A stretch of 64,000 nucleotides of DNA from Paludibacteraceae bacterium (GTDB taxonomy: Bacteria; Bacteroidota; Bacteroidia; Bacteroidales; Paludibacteraceae). This document shows positions 1 through 9,872 of the stretch, piece after piece (positions within the stretch are counted from its first letter, which is position 1; every line of letters starts with the position of its first letter). The DNA lies in assembly GCA_024401495.1 (NCBI GenBank), contig JAKSKW010000002.1, positions 60,619 through 124,618 on the forward strand. Direction: 5' to 3'. Position numbers and translations under genes: made by a program. A model generated the notes under the pieces. The model was not told the DNA's origin, did no database searches, and saw nothing but the letters and a program-made list of their open reading frames with translations.

Positions 1-3000
1 ATTATAATACAAAGTGTGGTGCGAATTCTATAAAAGGCAAGTTTGAGATTGATACTCCCATAGAGGGTAAGATGACATCGGACACTAATTTCGACTTGTG
101 TGAGGGAAACAGTTTGGCATTTGAAACTAATTATCCAGATGGAGTAACGTATAATTGGACTGGACCGAATTGGAATAGTGCAGAAAAAAATCCAAAGATA
201 GAGTCGGTAAAAGTATCAAATGCAGGAAAATATTCTTTGGTAGTGACTCGAGGTGCATGTAAGACAGATGCTCAAGAGATAAATGTCGCTGTCAAAGTTG
301 TTCCTAAACTCAGCATTGAAGGATTGCCTACAGAATCAAATCGTGTCTGTGGTAGTTATGATTTTAATTTTGAAAATAATGTTAAGCTTGTCTCTGGAGA
401 TCGTAAACATATTACCTCACAGTCTTGGTCTGTGTCCAGAACAGATGGCGGGTCTTTAGATGGCGTTAAATTTGAAACAGAGTCTACAGTGTTGGAAACA
501 AAGATTAGCTTCACTGAGCACGGAAAATATAATATAAGATTAGATTATACTACAGAATGTGGAATTGATTTTGTTGTTAAAAGTTTTGAAATAGATGAGC
601 CGATAGAAGGAGAGATGACGTCTTCGTCAAGTTTTGATTTGTGCGAGGGTGACACTTTGTCGTTTACTGCTGAATATCCAGAAGATGTGACATATAAGTG
701 GACTGGTCCTAATTGGGAAAGTAGCGATAAGAATCCGAAGATTGAATCTATAAAGGCATCTGCTACTGGCAAATATTCATTACTTGTTACCAGAGGTGCT
801 TGTTCTACAAAAGAACAATTTGTAGATGTTAATGTGAAAGTGGTTCCGAAATTTAAGATTCATGATCTTCCGTCGGAATCTAAAAGAGTTTGTGGTTCTT
901 TCCATTTCTCTTCTCAAAAGAATGTAACGTTAGAGGCTGGCTTGTCCGAGCATGTTTTATCTAGGAAATGGACCATAAAATGGAACGGCACACCCGTTAC
1001 CGAGCAGACGGAAGGCATTACTTTGGTACTCGGCGATAATGTTCTCAGTGACGCAATATCTTTTGATACTGCAGGAGTGTTCTTTATTGACTTGGAATAT
1101 GAGACAGTATGTGGTACATATCATGATACCGCTTCGTTTGAAATTGATGCTCCAATTAGAGTTTCAGTCGAATCGGGACAAGATGTTTGGATATGCGAGG
1201 GTAGCAATTTAGAATTCAAACTTTCTCCATTAGAGAATGCTAAGTATGCATGGAGCAATAGTGTTGATAGCTGGACAAGTAATGACGCTAATCCGATAAG
1301 AGAAAATGTAAAACCGGAAATGAGCGGAGTTTACACTGTGAAAATTACACGTGGAGCGTGTGAGATAGATCCTATTGACATAAAGGTCCTTGTAAAGAAA
1401 AATCCTAAGATCACCATGCAAAATTTGCCTGACAATGTAAATGGTGTATGCGGATCATTTATGTTCAAAAAAGACATAAATATGAATATTTATGGAGAAC
1501 TTGAAGATATAGAAAGCGTTTTATGGGAAGTGACTGATATAAAAGGTGGAGTTTTACCTGATTCTGTTGTGATATATGGTGCAGGAAGGAATAATTTGAC
1601 AGATGCTATCTCTATTACAATGTTTGGAAACTATATTATCAAAGCGAAGTATGAGACTGTGTGTGGTTCAAAATCGGATTCTGGAATTATTGTAATTGAT
1701 GAGCCAATAGATTTAAGACTTCAACAATTAGGGGAGTTATGTGCTAATATAAGAACTGAACAAAATCAGAATCCTGTAAAACTTGTTGCCAATCCGGGAG
1801 GCGGAGTATGGACATCTGAAAAACATTCCGATTGGATCAATGGAGATAATCTGTATCCAAATAAACCAGACACTTTCATTGTTAATTATGAAGTCCATGT
1901 GAAGAGTTGTTCTGCGTCAGACACAATGTTGATTACAATCAAGGATTATCCTGCTCTTGATCTAAATGGAGACGTTAGTGTTTGTAGTGGACAAACAGAA
2001 TTCATAGAATTAAAAGCTATGCCAAGTGGAGGAAAATGGTCTGGAGATAATGTAAAAAAACAAAATGATGAGTATTTGTATTATCCACCAACATCAATAG
2101 GAACATATGTCGCAACTTATTTATATATAGATGAAAAAGGATGTAAATCCATTGCAGACAAAAATATTCATGTGATGTCGGTTCCGTCTCCGAATTTTGG
2201 GCCAGATAAAGCATGTCTACCTGCGCCAACCGAATTTTTCACTGAGGCTGATAATTCCAACAGTTTTTTGTATTCTTATGGAGATGGAAATCAAGACGGA
2301 ACAGGTGTTCATCTGTATCCAATCAGAGGCTTGTATGATGTTAAGTTGGTTGTTACAGGTGGAAATGGTTGCAAAGATTCTCTGGTAAAACAAGTGGAAA
2401 TAAATGAGGTCCCAAGTGCGAAGTTCGAATTGGATACCTTAAAGGGATGTTCTCCGTTGCCTGTGAATGCAATACTTAAATTTGATTATGCTGACTCATT
2501 GGACGCAACTTATACATGGAATATTGAGTCTAAGGGAGTAAAAACTGGACATTCTCCATATCTTGAAACTCAAGTGTTTACCGCGGTGGTTTTAGATTCT
2601 ATATATACTATAAGTCTGAAATCAGAGAATTTTTGTGGTTCAGACTATCACGAAGATAGCGTATATGTTATAGCTACCCCAAAAGCAGATTTTGAGATTG
2701 AGGCAGATTGGGAATGCGCTCCTGTTGTTGTGAAATTTCAGAATAAGACAAAGGGAGAAATGGTTGGCCTCTCTTACTTGTGGAATTTTGATGATGGAGA
2801 CACAAGCTCGGCTCGATTCCCTGAACACACTTTTTTAGGAGATTTGCAAGAAAATGTTGTATACAATATAAGACTTGTCGCGCTGAATCAATGTGGCTCT
2901 GACACAACCTACAAAGAGTTGAAGGTATTGGCTCAGCAAATTAAGGCTCAGTTTGAAAACAAAAATAAAATCGGATGTGTAGGTCAAGAGGTTTGTTTTA

Positions 3001-4256
3001 CAAACAACTCTCTTGGAATTTCTCTTGATGATAAGATAGACCAAGTCTCTTGGAATTTCGGTAATGAAAGTGTTTCAAAAGATTGGGATGGTTGTGTGAC
3101 ATATGAACAACCAGGCGATTATCATATAGTTATGACTATTAACAACAAGTGTAGTCAGGATAAGTATGAATCTGATATTACAATTTTTGAACGTCCGAGT
3201 ATATTGAAAATGAGTGCGCCAGTATATGCATGTATTGGTGATACTGTTGCGCCTACGTTTGAAGTAGATATGCCGTTGCATAAGGTCGAATGGAGCTTTG
3301 GCGATGGATTGTATTCTAATCAGACTAATCCTTACCACAAATATAAGTCTGACAGCATATTTACGATTTCACTAATGGTAGAAGCTGACAATATAGCGTC
3401 TTGTAAATCATTTGATTCAATTCAGATTTTGATTCCTGCTGATCCGAATCCGTTAATCGAGCCATTGCAGATGTCGGACTGTAGCCCGTTAGAATATGCT
3501 CCGTCGTTTGATGATGAATTTTATTATATGATAGACTATGAAGGAAAAGAAGAGTGGACTTCCTCACTTAGTCATACATATGAAAATAATGGTTCAGAAC
3601 CATTGATATATTCTGTTCCTATTAAAATTACTAACCAATACGGATGTCAAACTGTTCGGTATGGATTGGCGACTGTATTCCCAACACCCAAAGCTTATTT
3701 CTCTTATAGGGTTGATGAAGGACGTCCTGAAGTTGTCACAATGTTCAACGAATCCGAAAGATATGATAGATGTGAGTGGAGATTGCCTTATAGTGGAACT
3801 GTAGTCTCTTGCGATAGCGTGAAGGAAGAGTTCTACAATAATGAGGAACAAGAATTAGAATTGTTTGTGGAGAATCAATTTAAGTGCTACAGTGAGTACT
3901 CTATTTCTCACAAACCAATGATGAAAGGATTGTATTTCCCAAACACATTTATTCCTGGTAGTGAAGACGATGCCATTGCGACATTCAATGGTGTCGGAAT
4001 TGGAATCAAGGAATATTTGCTTGAGATTTTTGACTTGTATGGAAACCTGGTGTATTCCACGTCTTCACTTAATCGTGACGGAAGTCCTGATCAGGGATGG
4101 GATGGTACGGATCGACATGGTAAACTGATGCCTCAGGACGTGTACTCATGGAGGGCAAGAGCTATATATGAAGATGGAAGCGTATATCCATTTGGAAATA
4201 GCGTGACAGGAAAAGAGACTTATCAAAGAGGATCCGTTTTATTGCTAATTAAATGA
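1..4256 (+). CDS. T9SS type B sorted giant surface protein (5'-truncated)
   Basis: The reading frame is open from base 3, so the N-terminus lies upstream of the window; about 1417 residues are visible. The N-terminal half holds at least three divergent Ig-like units of about 180 residues, each opening with a Cys-Glu-Gly motif (DLCEGNSLAF, DLCEGDTLSF, WICEGSNLEF). Four PKD-like units follow, with the motifs SYGDGNQDG, WNFDDGDTSS, WNFGNESV and WSFGDGLYSN. The last ~110 residues (from LYFPNTFIPG) are a gliding-motility-associated C-terminal domain with WDGTDRHGKLMPQDVYSW, which targets proteins to the type IX system (type B). The protein is therefore probably exported and held on the cell surface as an adhesin or filament. 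Its stop overlaps the start of a PorP/SprF gene (ATGA), the usual partner of type B cargo. The ligand is unknown. Confidence 0.85.
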   Translation, partial: YNTKCGANSIKGKFEIDTPIEGKMTSDTNFDLCEGNSLAFETNYPDGVTYNWTGPNWNSAEKNPKIESVKVSNAGKYSLVVTRGACKTDAQEINVAVKVVPKLSIEGLPTESNRVCGSYDFNFENNVKLVSGDRKHITSQSWSVSRTDGGSLDGVKFETESTVLETKISFTEHGKYNIRLDYTTECGIDFVVKSFEIDEPIEGEMTSSSSFDLCEGDTLSFTAEYPEDVTYKWTGPNWESSDKNPKIESIKASATGKYSLLVTRGACSTKEQFVDVNVKVVPKFKIHDLPSESKRVCGSFHFSSQKNVTLEAGLSEHVLSRKWTIKWNGTPVTEQTEGITLVLGDNVLSDAISFDTAGVFFIDLEYETVCGTYHDTASFEIDAPIRVSVESGQDVWICEGSNLEFKLSPLENAKYAWSNSVDSWTSNDANPIRENVKPEMSGVYTVKITRGACEIDPIDIKVLVKKNPKITMQNLPDNVNGVCGSFMFKKDINMNIYGELEDIESVLWEVTDIKGGVLPDSVVIYGAGRNNLTDAISITMFGNYIIKAKYETVCGSKSDSGIIVIDEPIDLRLQQLGELCANIRTEQNQNPVKLVANPGGGVWTSEKHSDWINGDNLYPNKPDTFIVNYEVHVKSCSASDTMLITIKDYPALDLNGDVSVCSGQTEFIELKAMPSGGKWSGDNVKKQNDEYLYYPPTSIGTYVATYLYIDEKGCKSIADKNIHVMSVPSPNFGPDKACLPAPTEFFTEADNSNSFLYSYGDGNQDGTGVHLYPIRGLYDVKLVVTGGNGCKDSLVKQVEINEVPSAKFELDTLKGCSPLPVNAILKFDYADSLDATYTWNIESKGVKTGHSPYLETQVFTAVVLDSIYTISLKSENFCGSDYHEDSVYVIATPKADFEIEADWECAPVVVKFQNKTKGEMVGLSYLWNFDDGDTSSARFPEHTFLGDLQENVVYNIRLVALNQCGSDTTYKELKVLAQQIKAQFENKNKIGCVGQEVCFTNNSLGISLDDKIDQVSWNFGNESVSKDWDGCVTYEQPGDYHIVMTINNKCSQDKYESDITIFERPSILKMSAPVYACIGDTVAPTFEVDMPLHKVEWSFGDGLYSNQTNPYHKYKSDSIFTISLMVEADNIASCKSFDSIQILIPADPNPLIEPLQMSDCSPLEYAPSFDDEFYYMIDYEGKEEWTSSLSHTYENNGSEPLIYSVPIKITNQYGCQTVRYGLATVFPTPKAYFSYRVDEGRPEVVTMFNESERYDRCEWRLPYSGTVVSCDSVKEEFYNNEEQELELFVENQFKCYSEYSISHKPMMKGLYFPNTFIPGSEDDAIATFNGVGIGIKEYLLEIFDLYGNLVYSTSSLNRDGSPDQGWDGTDRHGKLMPQDVYSWRARAIYEDGSVYPFGNSVTGKETYQRGSVLLLIK

Positions 4257-5332
4257 GAATGAAAAAGATATTTTACATATTGACAATGCTGTCGTTGACA
4301 TTGACGATGTCCGCTCAAGATGCACGTCTTTCTCATTCATTTTTGTGGAAGAGCTATTATAATCCCGCTTATTCGGCAGCCGATGATCTGATTGAAGTCG
4401 ACGCAGGGTTTCAGTCGACATACACTCAGCGACAAACTTTATTCCTGAATCAACAGTTGGCGGCTACATTCCCTTTTAAGATCAGAAGTTCTGAATGGGG
4501 AAGTGGAATAAAAGCTTATAACGAGAGACAAGGCGGTGGACTTTATAGCGAAACTTGTGTGTCGATCCCAGTAGCACTTAGACTTCAGGTGCACGACAAC
4601 ACATACCTACAGTTTGGATTCGAACCTTGTGCTTATAATGATCGTTTGGATAAGGACAAGATGGTCTTCGGCGATCAGTTGGATTGTTATTATGGTTTGG
4701 TGTACGACCATTCTTCTGCGGTGGATGGAATAAATTCCGAAAGTGTGTGGGCTTGGGATTTATCTCTTGGCTTGTTTGGTCGCTCAATGCTCGGAACAAA
4801 TAGTTTTGAAAAACCAGTTTTTCTTGAGTATGGAATATCTGCATTTCATGTCTTAGGCACAAATTCTAAGTCTTTTTTCAGTAAAGGGGGAAACGAGCTC
4901 TTTAACAAAAATCTCTATTATAGGAGGTTTTGTGGTCAGGTGGAATTTCTTCATCCAATGGGACTTCATCACTATTTGCCTTTGTATTTCTCTACCTATG
5001 GAATATATCAGCATCAGGCTGGCATGAATGATGTTCAAATAGGATGTTATACTACTCATAAAACGATAGGCTTTTTAGGTGTGGGGTTCAAAATGGAGAA
5101 GTATAAATTAGTGACGTTTGAGAATGCGATGTTTCATGTGGGATGGAATCATATATTGAAGAATACAGTATTGATGAGGGTTGCATACACGTTTGAAATG
5201 CCTGTGACTCAAGGTAATGTGATGGAAACGTCTGTGCATTCGCTCTCTCTACATTTTTACATAGATTCAGATAGAAGAAAAGAACGCTTTAAGTGTAAGT
5301 GGCCGTCAAAGATAAAAGCGTTGGGTTGGTAA
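4253..5332 (+). CDS. PorP/SprF family T9SS outer-membrane protein
   Basis: This 359-residue protein has an N-terminal signal peptide (KKIFYILTMLSLTLTMSAQ) followed by the PorP/SprF hallmark of an early SYYNPAYSAA segment and a beta-barrel-like body. The start overlaps the stop of the giant surface protein by four bases, so the two are translationally coupled. PorP/SprF proteins act with type B sorted cargo at the outer membrane, and the family is known to pair gene by gene with such adhesins, which is the arrangement here. A second, shorter PorP/SprF lies at 45322. The first residues could be MRMKK or MKK; the second ATG is six bases downstream. Confidence 0.85.
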   Translation: MRMKKIFYILTMLSLTLTMSAQDARLSHSFLWKSYYNPAYSAADDLIEVDAGFQSTYTQRQTLFLNQQLAATFPFKIRSSEWGSGIKAYNERQGGGLYSETCVSIPVALRLQVHDNTYLQFGFEPCAYNDRLDKDKMVFGDQLDCYYGLVYDHSSAVDGINSESVWAWDLSLGLFGRSMLGTNSFEKPVFLEYGISAFHVLGTNSKSFFSKGGNELFNKNLYYRRFCGQVEFLHPMGLHHYLPLYFSTYGIYQHQAGMNDVQIGCYTTHKTIGFLGVGFKMEKYKLVTFENAMFHVGWNHILKNTVLMRVAYTFEMPVTQGNVMETSVHSLSLHFYIDSDRRKERFKCKWPSKIKALGW

Positions 5333-5450
5333 TTTAAGCATGGGTTAGAAATTCCTATGGAGAGAGGAATCTATGTAGTGAGATGTGGAAGAGGAAGTGA
5401 GACAGTGATAGTGAGATAAAGGTTGAATTAGCAAATCCAAATACGAATTA

Positions 5451-5489
5451 TACTCCCGTGGATACAGAGGTGTCCGCGGGAGTATTTTT
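5451..5489 (+). terminator. Rho-independent terminator
   Basis: A 15-bp stem (TACTCCCGTGGATAC against GTGTCCGCGGGAGTA, with G-T pairs), an AGAG loop and a run of T ends the T9SS module. Confidence 0.85.
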
Positions 5490-5523
5490 GTGAAAAAAGA
5501 ATGCTCCAATGCAGAAAAATATG

Positions 5524-5552
5524 TTGTAATGATATAGATTTATTATTTTTGC
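5524..5552 (+). promoter_or_regulatory. Bacteroidetes-type promoter
   Basis: The -7 element TATTTTTGC (5544-5552) lies 17 bases after a TTG. It falls inside the open frame that runs upstream from the DUF3791 gene, so translation must begin downstream, at 5585 or 5591. Confidence 0.6.
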
Positions 5553-5590
5553 AGTTAACGAAGGCATTGGCTTATCTAAACAATATGGTT

Positions 5591-5827
5591 ATGAACGCAC
5601 AAGATAGTGAAGAATACCGCAAGATTCATTTTGCTGTAATGGCAATAGAAAGTGGAGCTGAAAAACTAAATATCAGTGGCCAAGAGATGGAGTATAGACT
5701 TCATAAACAAGATTTGATTCATAAACGTCTTTTCAATCAATATGAAATGCTTCATACTCAAAGTCTTGATTACGTGGCTGATGATATTTCAGAAACATTG
5801 TTGAATTGGGAGCACGATAACGATTAA
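5591..5827 (+). CDS. DUF3791 family protein (first copy)
   Basis: A small protein of 78 residues if it starts at MNAQDSEEYRK; an ATG two codons earlier (5585) is equally possible. An upstream ATG at 5501 precedes the promoter and is rejected. The body (FAVMAIESGAEKLNISGQEM, then LHTQSLDYVADDISETL) matches the DUF3791 pattern of short helical proteins, of unknown function. It ends 12 bases before a DUF3990 gene, and a second DUF3791 gene follows that one. This three-gene order recurs in Bacteroidales and Firmicutes genomes. It could be an accessory or partner protein of the DUF3990 product; no direct evidence is visible. Confidence 0.75.
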   Translation: MNAQDSEEYRKIHFAVMAIESGAEKLNISGQEMEYRLHKQDLIHKRLFNQYEMLHTQSLDYVADDISETLLNWEHDND

Positions 5828-5839
5828 CGAAGAATTACT

Positions 5840-6328
5840 ATGAAAATTTATCATGGTTCAAATATAGCGGTTGTAGAGCCTCTTGCTCAAGCAGGACGCA
5901 GAAACCTTGATTTTGGGAAAGGTTTCTATACGACTCGGATTAGGGAACAAGCAGAGAAATGGGCAGTTCTTGTTGCAAGTCGTAAAGGGAAAAATTCGAA
6001 TGGAGTAATTAGTATTTATGAATTCGATGAAGATTTATATGATAAAGAAGATTACGTTTGTAAAAAATTCCCTTTGTATGATATGGAATGGCTCGAATTT
6101 GTTGTGGCATGTCGCAAAGGCATAGACACTTCTGACTATGATATCGTAGAAGGAGGTGTCGCTGATGACCAAGTAATCGATACCGTGGAAGATTACGAGA
6201 ATGGTCGTATAACGGCAGAACAAGCGTTGGATCAACTAAGATATAAGAATCCAAATAATCAGATTTGTTTCCGAAATCAGCGGATTATTGATGCTTATTT
6301 ACGTTTTGTCAATTTTGAATCTGTTTAA
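5840..6328 (+). CDS. DUF3990 protein (ADP-ribosyltransferase-like fold)
   Basis: This 162-residue protein begins MKIYHGSNIAVVEPL and continues with DFGKGFYTTRIREQAEKWA, the two conserved N-terminal signatures of DUF3990. HGS near the start and the GFYTT motif resemble the NAD-binding His and the Tyr-containing strand of ADP-ribosyltransferase-fold proteins, so an ART-like activity is plausible but is an inference. Also visible are DYDIVEGGVADD in the middle and QICFRNQRIIDAYL near the end, which are typical of the family. It sits between two DUF3791 genes, 12 bases after the first and 13 bases before the second, as one transcription unit. The arrangement suggests a toxin-like enzyme with small partners, which is untested. 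Confidence 0.8.
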   Translation: MKIYHGSNIAVVEPLAQAGRRNLDFGKGFYTTRIREQAEKWAVLVASRKGKNSNGVISIYEFDEDLYDKEDYVCKKFPLYDMEWLEFVVACRKGIDTSDYDIVEGGVADDQVIDTVEDYENGRITAEQALDQLRYKNPNNQICFRNQRIIDAYLRFVNFESV

Positions 6329-6341
6329 TAGATGTGATTTT

Positions 6342-6542
6342 ATGAGAAAGAATGTGCTTTGGCGAAAAATAGCCAGAATTATAATGATGATTTCGGAGCA
6401 TTTGCAGATTAGCAGTGAACGTGCTTTGGATCTATTTTATAGAAGTAATGTATACAAGATGCTTGTTGATTCTCGATATGGACTTCAAACAATGAGTGAT
6501 ACGTATATTTTTGATGAGTTTATGTTAGAATTACGTGGATAG
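6342..6542 (+). CDS. DUF3791 family protein (second copy)
   Basis: This 66-residue protein starts at MRKNVLWRKIARIIMMISEH, just after the stop of the DUF3990 gene; an upstream ATG at 6288 would overlap that gene and adds a non-conserved extension. The sequence ALDLFYRSNVYKMLVDSRYG followed by MSDTYIFDEF fits the second DUF3791 subtype that accompanies DUF3990. Its function is unknown. A GAGACG-stem hairpin lies two bases after the stop and closes the cassette. Confidence 0.75.
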   Translation: MRKNVLWRKIARIIMMISEHLQISSERALDLFYRSNVYKMLVDSRYGLQTMSDTYIFDEFMLELRG

Positions 6543-6543
6543 G

Positions 6544-6570
6544 AAGAGACGCCGCATTGCGACGTCTCTT
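6544..6570 (+). terminator. Hairpin terminator of the DUF3791/3990 cassette
   Basis: The arms AAGAGACG and CGTCTCTT are separated by 11 bases and followed by an AT-rich stretch with a T run at about 6584-6590. It is one of several GAGACG-stem hairpins in the window. Confidence 0.6.
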
Positions 6571-6634
6571 CTCACATTTAGCATTTTTTTGCAGTTGACT
6601 TTGAAATTATTGAGAGATTGTCCCAAAAAATGAA

Positions 6635-6643
6635 TATATTTGC
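6635..6643 (+). promoter_or_regulatory. -7 promoter element for dapB
   Basis: TATATTTGC matches TAnnTTTGC and lies 32 bases before the dapB start. A TTG at 6610-6612, 22 bases upstream, may be the -33 element. Confidence 0.5.
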
Positions 6644-6675
6644 CAAAATATTATAAAGTGTAAAAGAAGACGAAT

Positions 6676-7392
6676 ATGAAAATAGCGCTAATCGGCTACG
6701 GTAAAATGGGCCACATGATTGAGAAAATTGCGAGAGAGAGAGGTCATGAAATCGTATCTATTATTGATATCGACAACCGTGAAGATTTGAATAGCGACGC
6801 TTTCAAGAGTGCCGACGTTGCAATCGAGTTCACTGTTCCAACTACTGCTATTGACAATATCAATGCTTGCTTCGACGCAGGTGTCCCTGTCGTTTGCGGT
6901 ACAACAGGATGGACTAAGCGTATTGAGGAGGTTAAGTCTGTGATGGCACAGAAGAACGGTACTCTTTTCTGGAGCTCCAACTATTCTGTAGGCGTGAATA
7001 TTTTCATGGCAGTCAACAAGTATTTGGCTAAGATCATGAACGGATTCTCTCAGTATAACGTTGAGATGACTGAGGTTCACCATATCCACAAACTTGATGC
7101 TCCAAGTGGTACAGCGATCACACTTGCGGAGGGTATCCTTGATAATCTAGACAGAAAGACTAACTGGTCGAAGGAGGTTGAGGGCTCATCTTCGGATCTT
7201 GCCATCAAGTCGATCCGTGAAGGAGAGGTTCCTGGAATCCACACTATCCGTTACGAGTCGGGTGTTGATTCAATCGAGATCACTCATGACGCAAAGAGCC
7301 GTGAGGGATTCGCTCTTGGAGCAGTGCTTGCTGCTGAGTTTACTGCAGGAAAGAAGGGCTTCTACGGCACTCAGGATATGTTTAAATTCTAA
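6676..7392 (+). CDS. dapB: 4-hydroxy-tetrahydrodipicolinate reductase
   Basis: DapB reduces 4-hydroxy-tetrahydrodipicolinate with NAD(P)H in the lysine/diaminopimelate pathway of the cytoplasm. The protein is 238 residues, close to the usual 240-270. It shows the N-terminal nucleotide-binding motif GYGKMGHMI, the CGTTGW motif, and the catalytic segment EVHHIHKLDAPSGTA with the paired His and the Lys. The C-terminal part has GIHTIRYESGVDSIEITHDA and ends in GFYGTQDMFKF. It is the first gene of a run with the signal peptidase gene, whose start follows immediately, an arrangement often seen in Bacteroidales. Confidence 0.95.
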   Translation: MKIALIGYGKMGHMIEKIARERGHEIVSIIDIDNREDLNSDAFKSADVAIEFTVPTTAIDNINACFDAGVPVVCGTTGWTKRIEEVKSVMAQKNGTLFWSSNYSVGVNIFMAVNKYLAKIMNGFSQYNVEMTEVHHIHKLDAPSGTAITLAEGILDNLDRKTNWSKEVEGSSSDLAIKSIREGEVPGIHTIRYESGVDSIEITHDAKSREGFALGAVLAAEFTAGKKGFYGTQDMFKF

Positions 7393-7401
7393 TTGAAAGA
7401 A

Positions 7402-8883
7402 ATGTTCGGTATAGGATCAAAGAATAAGGTTTTGGCTTCTACAAAGAAGAAAGACGAATACATAGGAAAGAAGTCCGGCTCATTGTCAGACCGTTTCAGG
7501 GATACAGACAAGGTAGACTATATCAAGTTTGGTATCTTCGCAGTGCTAACTTTTTTGTTCGCATTGTGGACTGGCAATCCGTTGACGTTGCTTTTCTTGC
7601 TATTTTTCCTTGATGTCTATATCACTCGTTATATCGCATGGGATTGGTGGAAAAAATCGACTAATCCGGTTGTGAAAACGGTAGGAAGCTGGGTAGACGC
7701 GATTGTTTTCGCATTGGTGGTAGTCTATTTCATCAATATCTACTTGTTCCAGAACTATGTGATTCCGTCGTCGTCTTTGGAGAAGACATTGTTGGTGGGC
7801 GACTACTTGTTTGTAAGCAAGTGCAATTATGGTCCACGTTCACCTATGACGCCGCTATCATTCCCGTTGGCTCAGCACACATTGCCTGTTCTCAACTGTA
7901 AATCATACATTGAGAATCCACAGTGGGAATACAAGCGTTTGGCTGGATTCCAGGATGTGAAGCTTTACGACATCGTGGTGTTCAACTTCCCTGCTGGCGA
8001 TACAGTAGCAATGAAGGTTCAGAATCCTGACTACTATACACTTACGTCGACATACGGGCGTGATAAGGTATGGGGCGACAAGGAGACATTCGGAGAAATC
8101 GTTTGGAGGCCAGTCGACAGACGTGAGAATTATGTTAAGAGATGTGTAGGTCTACCTGGTGATAATCTGTTGATTTCAGATAAGAATCTTTATATCAACG
8201 GACATTTGGTTGAGGCTCCAGAGCATGTCCAGTACAACTATTTTATTGAGTCGACAAAGGCATTCACAGAGAAGACATTCCAGACACTTGGAGTAAGCAA
8301 GTCTGACTACGAATATTCGATGGTGTCGACAGACTGGAAGAAAATGTTGCAGTATCAGCAAAACGAGGATGGCTCATTCAATTTCGTCTATAAATTGCCG
8401 TTGACTGCTGCAATGAAGGCTCAGCTTGAGAATCGCAGTGAGGTAGTGAGCATCCGTCTTGAGGACGAGAGATTCGGAGGCCGTACATACCCTCAGACAA
8501 AAGCAGACAATAAATGGACACGCGATAACTACGGTCCTATTCATATTCCAGCTAAGGGAGAGACTATCGATCTAAATGCTGACAATATTGATTTGTATGC
8601 CCAGATAATCAGAAATTACGAGGGCAATAAACTTGAATACTCTGGCAACGACATTAAAATCAATGGGGAAGCTGCCAGCAAATACACATTCAAAATGGAT
8701 TACTACTGGATGATGGGAGACAACAGACATAACTCGGCTGATTCCAGATATTGGGGATTCGTTCCTGAGGATCACATCGTGGGAAAACCAATTTTTATTT
8801 GGCTTTCACTTGATGACGACAAACAAGGATTCTTCAACAGACTCCGTACTGAGCGAATCTTCAAGTTTATCCATAATGATTAA
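7402..8883 (+). CDS. lepB: Signal peptidase I
   Basis: LepB cleaves signal peptides from exported proteins at the inner membrane. This 493-residue form is long for the family but normal for Bacteroidetes. It has two hydrophobic segments near the N-terminus (from [14 protein letters not shown]), a membrane anchor before the active site ([16 protein letters not shown]), then [10 protein letters not shown] with catalytic Ser at about 125. The general-base Lys is at about 246 in [11 protein letters not shown], and the [11 protein letters not shown] box begins at about 439. A large domain of roughly 190 residues separates the Lys region from the final box. The start is taken at the ATG at 7402 (MFGIGSKNK); a TTG directly after the dapB stop would add three residues. 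It is probably co-transcribed with dapB. Confidence 0.93.
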   Translation: MFGIGSKNKVLASTKKKDEYIGKKSGSLSDRFRDTDKVDYIKFGIFAVLTFLFALWTGNPLTLLFLLFFLDVYITRYIAWDWWKKSTNPVVKTVGSWVDAIVFALVVVYFINIYLFQNYVIPSSSLEKTLLVGDYLFVSKCNYGPRSPMTPLSFPLAQHTLPVLNCKSYIENPQWEYKRLAGFQDVKLYDIVVFNFPAGDTVAMKVQNPDYYTLTSTYGRDKVWGDKETFGEIVWRPVDRRENYVKRCVGLPGDNLLISDKNLYINGHLVEAPEHVQYNYFIESTKAFTEKTFQTLGVSKSDYEYSMVSTDWKKMLQYQQNEDGSFNFVYKLPLTAAMKAQLENRSEVVSIRLEDERFGGRTYPQTKADNKWTRDNYGPIHIPAKGETIDLNADNIDLYAQIIRNYEGNKLEYSGNDIKINGEAASKYTFKMDYYWMMGDNRHNSADSRYWGFVPEDHIVGKPIFIWLSLDDDKQGFFNRLRTERIFKFIHND

Positions 8884-8886
8884 AGG

Positions 8887-8948
8887 GTAGAGACGGTTGA
8901 CGATTGGTGATTGATGAATGACGGTTGATGATTGGCAAGCATCTCTAC
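8887..8948. repeat. Expanded GTAGAGA palindrome with TTGATGATT-like filler
   Basis: GTAGAGA (8887-8893) and TCTCTAC (8942-8948) are inverted arms of the palindrome family seen elsewhere in the window. Here they are separated by 48 bases of imperfect TTGACGATTGG/TTGATGATTGG repeats. It lies between lepB and the DUF3108 gene. Confidence 0.5.
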
Positions 8949-8980
8949 AAAATTTGTTTAACTGTTAATACACTAAGGCC

Positions 8981-9811
8981 ATGAACATGAAACATATCAT
9001 TTCTTTGATTATAGCGATGGTGTTGTCGGTAGGAAACCTCTTTTCGCAGGTTACTTATGTAGACACTCCTGTATTTAAGGTAGGTGAGAAGGCAACTTAT
9101 GGCATCTATTTCAATCTCGGATTCATTTCGATGAAAGCGGGAAAGGTTAATTTTGCAGTTGGCGAGGCTGTAGTCAGAGGCGAGGACTGTTACAAATTAA
9201 CAGTAGACGGATATACACAGGGAATGTTTGAGCGATTCTATGTTGTGAGAGATACTTTCACATCATACATCAGCAAGAAGACACTTCAGCCTGTCTACTA
9301 CCACGACGGAAAGCATGAGGACAGCTATTGGAGCTATTCCACTTACAATTACACAGACAACGGGAACCCCGACAGTTTGCATGTGAATTTCGAATATGTC
9401 AAGAGAAAAGGCACTTCGAACACTGAGTTCAATATCAGTAAGAAGGCTGGCGACTTGGTGGCTACATGCTATAAAATCCGTAACATAGATGTGGCGTCAA
9501 TGTCGAGGGGCAACGTCGCAGCATTCTCATTACTATTTGAAGATATCGTTTACGAATTAGGTTTGAAATTTATCGGTAAAGAGACTGTCAAACTTAAGAG
9601 CGGAGATAAATATAAGGCTTCAGTATTTGTGCCTACCCTTATCAAGGGAGATTTGTTCAAGAACGACGAAGATTTGAAAGTCTATGTTGCCGACGACGAC
9701 AACCATTATCCGGTGTATGTTGAGGCAAGTTTGAAGATGGGAAAAGCCGTAGCGTCGCTTGAATCGATCACAGGGACAAAGTACGAGCAATCAGGCAAAA
9801 AGAAAAAATAA
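8981..9811 (+). CDS. DUF3108 family periplasmic protein
   Basis: A 276-residue protein with a signal peptide (HIISLIIAMVLSVGNLFSQ) and a body matching DUF3108. It opens with FKVGEKATYGIYFNLGFISM, and the middle carries YDGK-type motifs (QPVYYHDGKHEDSYWSY) and RNIDVASMSRG. The end is DDDNHYPVYVEASLKMGK, the usual final strand region of this family. The function of DUF3108 is not established; it is an exported, mostly beta protein. It lies downstream of lepB and 61 bases before a response regulator gene. Translation may start at 8981 or at the second ATG (8987). Confidence 0.8.
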   Translation: MNMKHIISLIIAMVLSVGNLFSQVTYVDTPVFKVGEKATYGIYFNLGFISMKAGKVNFAVGEAVVRGEDCYKLTVDGYTQGMFERFYVVRDTFTSYISKKTLQPVYYHDGKHEDSYWSYSTYNYTDNGNPDSLHVNFEYVKRKGTSNTEFNISKKAGDLVATCYKIRNIDVASMSRGNVAAFSLLFEDIVYELGLKFIGKETVKLKSGDKYKASVFVPTLIKGDLFKNDEDLKVYVADDDNHYPVYVEASLKMGKAVASLESITGTKYEQSGKKKK

Positions 9812-9872
9812 TATTGCCAAACATGAAATTCACTAGACTACCAAACGTAAGAAAACAAGGATTTAATATAGG

